Assembly: GCA_900404475.1 (NCBI GenBank)
Contig: OUQQ01000495.1
Span: forward strand, 1-15,745
DNA length: 15,745 nt
Direction of reading: 5' to 3'
Source of the DNA: Spongospora subterranea
Taxonomy: Eukaryota; Endomyxa; Phytomyxea; Plasmodiophorida; Plasmodiophoridae
The translations under genes were made by a program, and so were the position numbers. The notes under the pieces were generated by a model. The model searched no databases. It was not told the DNA's origin and worked only from the letters and a program-made list of their open reading frames with translations. Shown piece after piece: positions 1 through 7,903 of the stretch. Within the stretch, counting starts at the first letter, position 1; each line of letters begins with the position of its first letter.

Positions 1-166
1 GAGTGAGAGATAGAGACCGATAAGCGATACAACTGTAGCAGTGTCCTGTTGTGCCCTGCTTGTCCTGTGAAACAGCAAGGGAGAGTGAGAGATAGAGACC
101 GATAAGCGATACAACTGTCAACTGTAGCAGTGTCCTGTTGTGCCCTGAGGAGAGAGAGAGATAGAG
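1..166. repeat. Tandem AG-rich repeat, two long copies plus a degenerate tail
   Basis: Positions 1-58 and 83-147 carry the same sequence, starting gagtgagagatagagaccg and ending gtcctgttgtgccctg. The second copy differs by a 7-nt insertion, caactgt, which is itself a tandem duplication of the adjoining bases (caactgtcaactgtag against caactgtag). The copies start 82 nt apart. The 24-nt spacer repeats the octamer tgtcctgt. A run of gagaga ending in atagag follows at about 148-166 and looks like a decayed third copy. The array begins at the window edge, so it may extend leftwards. No coding reading is supported here. Confidence 0.85.
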
Positions 167-348
167 TGGCCGATCATCGGTAACGGAAAAAGGCTGCTCG
201 CGTCCCCGTTTATTGTTACTAATCATGGTGTCTGACTGGGGGATATAGGTAGAGTGATGTGATTGGTATCGCTTGATGTCATCTCCCTCATTAGACTGTA
301 ATAATCATTACTCAATATTGCTCATCATTGCCGTTTAAAGGGTGTAAT
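167..348. other. Non-coding stretch upstream of the first gene
   Basis: No gene is visible. The stretch presumably holds the promoter and 5' leader of the coiled-coil gene starting at 349. Two short inverted repeats are visible: ccgat-c-atcgg just after the repeat array, and gtaat-aatc-attac near 297-311. Neither matches a regulatory site I can name. The frame of the downstream gene meets a TAG near 293 and has no ATG between there and 349. Confidence 0.5.
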
Positions 349-1575
349 ATGACGTCGCAGGCGCTATGCCGAGTTAAACACTTGCTGCAAACAAGGGTCA
401 GCCAAGGTCAGGACTGTGGCAGTACAAACCGCAACCCAAATTCTTCTCAAATCAGTGATTTTGGAAGTCAACATGTTCAAGCTGAATTTATGATCGACAT
501 TAGCAGTCCATGTCTGCAAGCACATATCAAACCCAAACACCCCAATGAGGAACATTTTAGTTTAGCGGCATCAAAGTCTTCTAGCTGGCCGATCCATGAA
601 CATCAGGATCTGGTCGATGATGATATCAAAACAGATGCGGCACCGTCTGACACGACCCATGGACCCCCTAATCTTACTCCAACACTGGATGCAAATCAAA
701 AAAGTGATCCTGCACTGATACATGATGCCAACCGTGAAATCCGGAGTCTAAAATCTTCATTACAGAACATAGAGGACTCTATCACTGCAGCTTTAGACAA
801 ATATGCATTTTTAACTGATCGACCTGAGGAATCCCAGTGTGGCTCATCGATTCAATACCTGAAAATGGCTGTCAAGATGGGAACTTCCCGTTCTACGAGT
901 CATCGCCTGGACAATGAAGTTGCCCAAAATGCGGAGCAAGCTCTTCGACGGTTACTGGTGCAATGGGGAGCAACGGCAGAGATCATGATCCACTCAAACC
1001 GGCGTCATAAGAACGTTGTTGACGAACTCGTTTTGAATTATGAAAAGAAGCTTGAGCATGAGAGGGAATTATGGACACACCGCCTGAACGTGCAAGAAGC
1101 CGAGCATAACCAAAATCTGCAACATGTCCGAGATGCATGCGAAAAGGAACTGACCGCAGTTAGGGATAAAGAGCACAATTTAGAAAAGGCACTCCATGGC
1201 GTATCCAAATTACTTGACGATAGTGAGCAGATGAGCTCTCAATTGAAATCATTAGCAGCTGCACTAAATGATAACCAGAAGTCGTTCATTGATAATCTCC
1301 AACGTGTGTCAGAGGAAATACATCTGAATCACGAAGCCGGACTAAGAAAGCTGAAGCATGGCATGGGGACCGAGCTTGAAGAAGCTATAACCCGATTCAC
1401 TAATATTGTTGGTAATATAGCTCATCAGTTTTATGGTGAGACGACAGAACCACCCCCGACTTCGCAGTTGCGGTGTCTGCGCGTATCAAGCGATGATGAT
1501 GAGGAATTGTCACTCGTTGGTAGTCGTCCTGAAGCACGTCCGTTACCTCTACTTTCTTTGTACGAGTACAAATAA
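349..1575 (+). CDS. Coiled-coil protein of unknown function, single exon
   Basis: I do not recognise this 408-residue protein. The ATG at 349 is the first methionine in the frame after an upstream in-frame TAG near 293. The first 130 residues are polar and low in complexity, with no signal peptide. From about residue 130 to 350 the sequence is rich in E, K, L, Q and A with heptad-like spacing, for example ENELWTH-type and EKELTAVRDKEHNLEKAL stretches, so a long coiled coil is likely. The tail has an acidic patch (SSDDDEE) and ends LSLYEYK. Unlike its neighbours it needs no intron. It lies 161 bp upstream of a second, larger coiled-coil gene on the same strand. The two could be functionally linked or parts of one gene, but joining them would need an intron longer than any other seen here. 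A structural or cytoskeletal role is only inference. Confidence 0.7.
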   Translation: MTSQALCRVKHLLQTRVSQGQDCGSTNRNPNSSQISDFGSQHVQAEFMIDISSPCLQAHIKPKHPNEEHFSLAASKSSSWPIHEHQDLVDDDIKTDAAPSDTTHGPPNLTPTLDANQKSDPALIHDANREIRSLKSSLQNIEDSITAALDKYAFLTDRPEESQCGSSIQYLKMAVKMGTSRSTSHRLDNEVAQNAEQALRRLLVQWGATAEIMIHSNRRHKNVVDELVLNYEKKLEHERELWTHRLNVQEAEHNQNLQHVRDACEKELTAVRDKEHNLEKALHGVSKLLDDSEQMSSQLKSLAAALNDNQKSFIDNLQRVSEEIHLNHEAGLRKLKHGMGTELEEAITRFTNIVGNIAHQFYGETTEPPPTSQLRCLRVSSDDDEELSLVGSRPEARPLPLLSLYEYK

Positions 1576-1736
1576 GATACATTTTATGAAGACGTGTGCT
1601 GGAGTTTGAATATCGATACTAACTGGGACCAGAGAAATGAGATATAGTGATGCGGCACGAGACAGATCATATCTGACTATCAAAATCATATTATAGCGCT
1701 GGTTGCGCGTTAGCTGTTGAGATTGAACAAAGAGTT

Positions 1737-4700
1737 ATGGTTGAACCGAACAGCAACTCTGATATAACTCGTCCAAATGCAGAGTATATTGTCAGAGATG
1801 ACATTGATCTGACCAACTTGATTGATTACGAGCTAACGTTTGGGTTTCGTAAATTATCGAATGTGCTAAGTTCAATGACTGATGTTATACATGACCTACG
1901 ATGCGATCAGTCGCGATCGCGCGCTGATATCGAGCTGTTGTTCAATCATGTTAAACGCTTACAAGATGAAAACAGCAATAGCGGGCACGCTAGTAAAGTG
2001 ATGGCAGCTACCCGAGCTGAGGAACAAGAGGTAGACAATGATCTGCTTGAAAGGATTGCTGGTATTGATAACAGAGCAAGAACTATTGATAGCAAGTTAG
2101 CCCAGCTGACAAGTGTACAAGAGATCAATAAGGGCAAAAAGATGGTGAAAGATATTGAATCCATGATGGTTAGACTTCAGGTTTGGACACACCACAGGTC
2201 ATATTTTTCAGATAGTTCACCCCAAACGAATGATTGGATACTTAGGTGCTAGAGCGAGTCACATCAACTGCATTTGCCAACCTCACTATTAAGGTGTCTC
2301 CTGAGGAGATGAGGGCGCGATTGCAAGAAGCTGAATTGGTTCGCAACATGACTGATGCAGAAGAGGTAGATGACGGCGGTGGTAATCTGGACGACGACGA
2401 AAACCAGACGTCTGACGAGTCATCAAAGAAGAAGTCGTCATCTTCCGAGAACACACGCGCCGAAAATGACGGTACTGGAGGGGTCGACACTTTCTTGGCT
2501 TTAGCCAAAATCGAAAAGGTCGAGGCACTCGTAGCGAGGATGAAAGCCACTCAGCAAGAATTTCAATTTCGAATCAGTCAAGAGAACCATGATCGTTCGC
2601 GAGAAATGCACGAGCTAAAAGATGAAATCACTGAATCCATCAATCGTGCAGATGAGATGGCCGGACTCGTGGAGAAATCTGAGCTACGTGCTGCTAAAGA
2701 CCTAATCAAACAGGCAGAGATTGCCGCTATCGCCGCGTTGAAAGCATGGCAGGAGGAACAAGCTAAGGAAGAGGAAAATAATGCACATCGTAGGTTTGAT
2801 TCTGTACAGCTACAAGTACGTCAACTGCAGAATGTATTAAGTGGAGAGGCAAACAAGGACAATGATGCTAATGCAAAATCAACTTTGGAATCGCCGTCTG
2901 TAGATAAAGCTGCGTTAGAATCGCTCAGAGAATTCATCAAGAGAGTTCAAGGCCAGAGTGCTCAAAACGTCGCTAGTTTATCCCGCGAAGTGAGCTCGTT
3001 GAACCATCGTATGTCATCTTTACAAAAGGCAATCGACGATTTCAGCGTCTGCGATCAACAAAATGATGATATTGTTGTGATGGAAAAAGTTACGAGGGCT
3101 GGCGATGGGCGCAATATTGACCGGTCGGTTACTGGCCCAGGTGTTGTGAATGAGATATTGGACACCATGCCACAACCATCCTCCAATCCTGGTCCCATAG
3201 GAGACCCAACCATTATAACTCACGTTCACAGCACCGCTGATCCACAATCTGCTCGCAAGAGCAACTCCACTGATGGTGGGAGAGACGATAGACCTTCCGT
3301 ATCAGATGAGAGAACGCGGAAAGTGATGGTAAAACTACCTCGTTTTTGAAAATCAGAATCCGGCTCATGATGATTTCAAGGTTCAATGCCGGTTAGCAAT
3401 ACAAGGACTGAAAGAGAAATTGGAGAAACAGAACGGAGATCTGACTCGTCTCTCATCGTTTGTCTATCAGGATATCGCATCACAGCTTTCACGATTGTCT
3501 GATAACCCATCATCATCAAACCATGACATGCATAGCAAATCATTAGCACCTTCTGAAGCATATGGACACAAGCCTTTTTCGTCTGTGATTTCACAAACCC
3601 AATTCCCATTGATAGTTGCAGCGGAGGGTGTCGATAGTGTAAAGGAGTCAAACCTAGATCCGAGTTTGACGGACGATGCAGAGTTAGACGTATGGCGCCC
3701 TAGAGCCCATCGCAGTGGAATTAGCGGTGACAACAGAAGCGATCAGGGGGAGATTAGAAAGCGCGACAAGGTTATTGACCAGGAGATCGCTGAAATAAGG
3801 CGTGATCTAGCATGTAAACCTGATGTCGATAGCATCTTTGGCCTGTTTAATGTATGGAAGGTAAAAACAGGTTCCATACCACTTGGACACGATGCACATT
3901 TATGACCGTTTCCTGTTAGGACCAGGAAGTATACTGTAATATCGACAACAATACGGAGGTTAGCAACGCAGAGGAATATTTCCAGGAAGATAATGATCCC
4001 CGGAAAACGAACAGTTCTCAACGACCTATCAAAGGAAACAATGACTTTTTGGTTACGAAATTGACGAAGGATGTGATGAATAAAGCTGACCGAGGAGACC
4101 TGTCGCGTTTGGAGAGCCGAATAAGCATTCTGGGGGAGGAAATTGGGCAGTTGCGGTCTAATGTCGCTTATGGTCTCTCTGCTGGAGAATTCAGTAATGA
4201 TACGGTAGATAGCGATGAAGCTGGACACGAATCAGATGACGATGAAAAACGAGGAGCCGCCACAGACATGGGGACCGGAAGACCAAACGATGATCAACCG
4301 GCAATTATACCAACGTCAACAGCGTCATGGGCAGCTGTACGAGTCTTCACCAAGCTGCAAGATAAATCGTCCTCTGCTGCACTCAGCAGAAGACTTGCTT
4401 TGAACGTTCAGGATGTGAAGCGGCTATCGAAATCTGTTGGCGAACTGGAAGAAGACATGGACACAATTCGGTACGATCCACGAACACGGTATTGCTTATG
4501 GATGAATGTTTATGAGGGTATGTCACATTTAGGGGATTAACAATGGGAATTAGGAAGAAAATAGGAGAGCTAGAGGCATTGCAGACAGCTGATGATAATA
4601 GTGATGATACATTGAAAGACAAGTCATTCATCAGGACATTGAGGGCTAGATTGCAGCTGATGTCCACCGAGTTAGAAGGGAAAATCAACCGCAACGAGTT

Positions 4701-5071
4701 AGAGGCGAAAGCAGATATCACGGAAATGAACAGGCTGGCATCAATAATTACCGCAATGAGAAGAACAACATCAACTGAGGCAATCGATCAAACAAATGTT
4801 TCTGTTAGTTACTGTCAACGGCAACACATTGATGCCTATTCGGATAACGCAATGTCCCGATCAGGTGGGGGATTACACCGACGCAACAACTGTACGTAGC
4901 AACACTTCCAGGATGTCGACTGCAATGACGCTTGCGAAACCATTGAGGAGTAGCAATACACGAAAGCGGCAAAGCGTTGTTAAAGGTTCAGAAACCACTA
5001 AACAGGCAGCGAGTAATGGTTCGCTAAATAGGCGACTACAAGAACAACTGGCGGATGGTGCCTTGTCATAA
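1737..5071 (+). CDS. Large coiled-coil protein of unknown function, six exons
   Basis: My model is exons 1737-2180, 2246-3328, 3381-3860, 3920-4470, 4554-4803 and 4865-5071, giving about 1,004 residues. Every intron is GT-AG and keeps the frame: phase 0 for four, phase 2 for the fourth. The fourth intron has a second in-frame donor at 4489 that would add six residues. I chose the ATG at 1737 as the first methionine after an in-frame TGA near 1675. The protein is almost entirely polar with several coiled-coil stretches (about residues 90-175, 230-345 and 385-440, plus parts of exons 3 to 5), an acidic serine-rich segment near residues 183-225, and a basic C-terminal tail (SSNTRKRQSVVKG). Short K-x-D motifs open several helices: VDKAALESL, CKPDVDSIF, NKADRGDLSRL and AKADITEMNRL. 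Coiled-coil proteins of cilia carry comparable repeats, but I cannot assign a family. An AATAAA lies 10 bp after the stop. Confidence 0.75.
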
Positions 5072-5080
5072 ATTTAGCCC

Positions 5081-5086
5081 AATAAA
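5081..5086 (+). terminator. Probable poly(A) signal of the six-exon coiled-coil gene
   Basis: AATAAA starts 10 bp after the TAA that ends the coiled-coil gene. It is a canonical eukaryotic polyadenylation hexamer, but the spacing to a cleavage site cannot be verified from sequence alone. Confidence 0.45.
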
Positions 5087-5406
5087 AAATCAGAATACTG
5101 TGAAAACCATTTTTTTTTTCGAATTACCGCCCATTCTTACCGATACCTGAACTCGGTCTTCGAGTTTACCTACAGATCATTCTCAAAATTGTAGACACGA
5201 CTGGTGCAATGACAAGCGTAGGTCGTAGCGAGCTAATTCCCTAAATTTCGTCAAAGAACGATTGCTACGATGATTCAATTGTGGGCGGACGGTCGGCGGC
5301 GGTAACCCGATAGCAAGTCATTCATATGTACAACTGTATGTATATATGATGACTGCTGCTGGGCCATCCTCCCATTTCCTAAGTTCACAGCTTCTTCCTC
5401 GTGATC
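5087..5406. other. Intergenic spacer before PEX12
   Basis: No gene is supported. The spacer contains a run of nine or more T at about 5110 and a GC-rich patch near 5281-5310 (gtgggcggacggtcggcgg). Two ATGs at 5346 and 5349 open a short reading frame that overlaps the PEX12 start in another frame. It could be an upstream ORF or part of the leader. Confidence 0.4.
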
Positions 5407-6652
5407 ATGTTCTTAACAAATCTGGTCTTGGGGACAGATGATACATTACCATCATTCTTTGAGATGATGGCACAGTCTAAATTAACTGAAAATTTACGTC
5501 CTGCTTTTCGATCGCTGGTTCAGGTAAACATTCATTTCACGGGTCGTTGGGATTGGACTTTGTCGTAAGCGCTTTTGTTGTTGTAAAGGCGTTGTGGAGC
5601 CAACCTTCTCGGTTCTCCGAGCTGAATAGATATACAGAGGAGATTTTCACTGTACTACATTTCTTCGTCGAACATCACAATCTGTTTGAATCAGATGCCT
5701 CGTTCTCGGAGAACTTCTATGGTCTCAAACGCCAGGCAAAGACAAAGCCGCTATCAGATCGGCATCGTTACTTGTCATTGATGACCATTGTCGTATTACC
5801 ATACATCAAGACTCGGCTAGATGACGTTTATCAGTCATATCTTGACTCATTACCAATTGAAAATGTATGTTTTACCGCTATTCGTTTTTGAAAACTGAAC
5901 CGTGAAGCGTAGGAATCTCGGAATGCATATAATTGGCCAGCAATATATTCCTTTATGCAGTCGCTGTACGGTGGTTTGTCGCTAATATATCAGGCGTTGT
6001 TCATGTTCGGGAAATCTGCATACTACGCGCCGCTTCACCATTTGATTGGCGTCCGAGTAGTTCGTATCACATTGTTAGATATGATTGCCGGAAAGAATCG
6101 AAAAACCGAGGTGCAGTTCTCCATGATAATTCCGTTTTGAGTTAAACGCGCATGTAGACGCCTTCTTCACTGCTTCTGATTCGCTTGTTCTACCGTATAA
6201 TCTCATTCTTCGGTCGTTATTTCAAGTGGGGACTGCTTTTTGGTATATTTGCATTCAAGATAATGGAAGTTAGTTACTTTCTCACGTGTGATTTGTACGG
6301 TATTGAAAAATGGTGTAGTGGTGGTCCCAGTCGGAGTCAACTCTGAATCCGTCAAAGGTAATTGTGGTTCTGGACATGATATTCTGACAACCCATTCCTG
6401 TTATAGTCTCTACCTGTTCCTCCTCCACCTCCACATGTTGCTCCATCGCCACTAGCGCCGTTCCGTTTATGCTTAAGTTCCAACATGTGTTCAATTTGTA
6501 AGCAGACCCGCAAGAATCCAGCCTGCACTCCAGCAGGGTTCGTTTTCTGTTGGTTATGTCTTTTTACACATGTGCAAGAACATGGTATGTGCCCGATCTC
6601 TAATAGACCTTGTTCTACAAACCAGATAAGAAAATTATACGAAGACTTATAA
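5407..6652 (+). CDS. PEX12: Peroxin-12, RING-type subunit of the peroxisomal ubiquitin ligase complex
   Basis: Exons 5407-5523, 5589-5864, 5913-6110, 6158-6268, 6319-6357 and 6407-6652 join in phase 0 throughout to give 328 residues (human PEX12 has 359). Introns are 47-65 nt. The family hallmark ASFSENFYGLKR sits at residues 76-87, after LPSFFEMMAQ near the N-terminus, which matches the PEX12 N-terminal pattern. The middle is hydrophobic, consistent with membrane segments. It leads to KIMEWW, a proline run (LPVPPPPPH) and a C-terminal RING with C275, C278, C295 and C298 followed by CPI at 309-311. With few canonical ligands it fits the one-zinc RING known for PEX12. In the family it works with PEX2 and PEX10 in the peroxisomal membrane to ubiquitinate the import receptor PEX5. 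The third intron uses a weak GTGCAG donor. The start is the least certain point. Confidence 0.93.
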
Positions 6653-7202
6653 ATTAATTTGATTTATTCTTATTTGTTTGAATTACTGCAAGATCAGGCG
6701 CGTTACTGATTGAACCAGTCGTTGCCTTATTTTGTCAGACTTTACAGTATGCAAGCAACTTTAAATTTCTCGACAACAACTTCTACAAAACAGAATGCTT
6801 GGGCACTTGATGCCATCGAATTCAAAAACCCTTGAAAGAAATGGTAATAATTGCGCGTCGTCGACGAGCCCAACGTGAAAACCCCAATGAATCCGCCAAT
6901 TTTACTTTTAACGAATCGAAGTGGCCAACTGAAGAACCCAACCCATTCGGTTTCAGGGCGGCATGCCATCATGCATGACCAGTATCACAGGACGCGACAC
7001 ACAGTATGCAGCAGGTCACACGCCAGTCAGGCCATGGAACAGCAGCCAGTCTCTACTGCAGACTGTTCGTGTTCTGTGTCTGGCTGTCCCTATTCCCAAA
7101 TTGTCTCTTGGACTTGCTGTGTACCGTATACAGACTCCCAGCTCGATCCACTCACTAAAATTGCTCATTAAGTGCAATCGCCTCATTACAGAATTTCCAA
7201 CA
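6653..7202. other. 550-bp spacer between PEX12 and the HMG-box gene
   Basis: The first 50 bases after the PEX12 stop are AT-rich (taaattaatttgatttattc), fitting a 3' untranslated region, although there is no AATAAA. The remainder probably includes the promoter of the downstream gene. Its reading frame stays open upstream of 7203 as far as an ATG at 6963. A 76-codon frame on the minus strand (6972-6742) has no recognisable family and is not called. Confidence 0.4.
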
Positions 7203-7721
7203 ATGAAGATCGAAACATTGGCGCCAAATGATGTCACCGACATACTTGAAAAGTTGAGCGTGAATCTTCCAGCCAGGCCCAGGACAGCGCTCTCATTCTT
7301 CGCAGAACATCATCACAATGCACCCAGTTGCCAGCAGGTTTGGGATCGCCTTGACGGAGAAGATCGCATGTTTTACCTTGCATTGGAATCAAGTGATCGC
7401 GAAAGGTATCAGAAAGAAGTAAATCTACTGACAGATCGATTAATGGCTTCGAAAAGTGCCTATGATTTGGTATGCGTTTATCTGAATTCAAGGCAAAAAT
7501 GGTGCTGATATGTGGTGCAGTATTGCGAAAAAGAACGGATTAACATAATGGAAGAGACACCAGGGGCATCAGATATTTCCATCGCCACTATACTATCGGC
7601 GCGGTGGTTTGATTCAGGATACGCTAATCAGGTCATGTATGAATTTTTGGCAGAAAAAGAGGGGGCGCTCCATGAACAGCAGACAGCACGTATTCGTTCG
7701 CGTCTTTTAGATCAATGTTAA
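7203..7721 (+). CDS. Small protein with two HMG-box-like domains
   Basis: Two exons, 7203-7469 and 7521-7721, are joined in phase 0 by a 51-nt intron (GTATGC...TGCAG) and encode 155 residues. The intron falls inside the second box and its removal restores the box. Box 1 spans about residues 24-75: ARPRTALSFFAEHHHN, then W47, then DRERYQKEV. Box 2 spans about 83-148: SKSAYDLYCEKERINIMEE, PGASDISIATILSARW, then a third helix ending in EQQTARI. The second is the clearer match to the HMG-box pattern (SAY-x-L/F-C, PGAS, W). HMG boxes bend DNA in chromatin or mitochondrial nucleoids. The frame stays open upstream to an ATG at 6963. That 80-residue extension has only two acidic residues and many R, K, S and L, so a mitochondrial presequence (TFAM-like) is possible but unproven. 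The gene converges with the HIR3-like gene. Confidence 0.75.
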
Positions 7722-7736
7722 CAGACCTGATATATA

Positions 7737-7742
7737 AATAAA
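7737..7742 (+). terminator. Probable poly(A) signal of the HMG-box gene
   Basis: AATAAA lies 16 bp after the stop, within the AT-rich run tatataaataaatatt. It sits in the 182-bp gap between the two convergent genes. Confidence 0.4.
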
Positions 7743-7903
7743 TATTTTCTAGAAATATCACATTAGGAGTCGTAGAATGCGCTGCAAGGAGAACCTCAAC
7801 ATCACCGGTCAGGTTGATAGACTCTTTGATTTCACGTTCGGTCATAACTTATAAATAAACATTGACTGTAATATATTAAGAGTATAATTACATGAATCAG
7901 TAT
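7743..7903. other. Gap between convergent 3' ends
   Basis: AT-rich sequence separates the stops of the HMG-box gene (+) and the HIR3-like gene (-). It includes several TAAATAAA-like motifs readable on the plus strand and no gene. The two 3' untranslated regions probably abut or overlap here. Confidence 0.4.

Noticed and set aside
1..147. CRISPR array
   Set aside because: There are only two unequal long copies with a short spacer, and the context is clearly eukaryotic and nuclear.
1576..1736. Intron joining the two coiled-coil genes
   Set aside because: It would be longer than every other intron here. The first gene ends in a natural-looking tail and the second has its own ATG after an in-frame stop.
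6742..6972. Minus-strand frame of 76 codons with a hydrophobic N-terminal half (EWVGFFSWPLRFVKSK)
   Set aside because: No recognisable family. It overlaps the probable promoter of the HMG-box gene and an in-frame upstream extension on the other strand. An intron-sized GT...CAAG segment inside it would truncate it. It needs transcript evidence.
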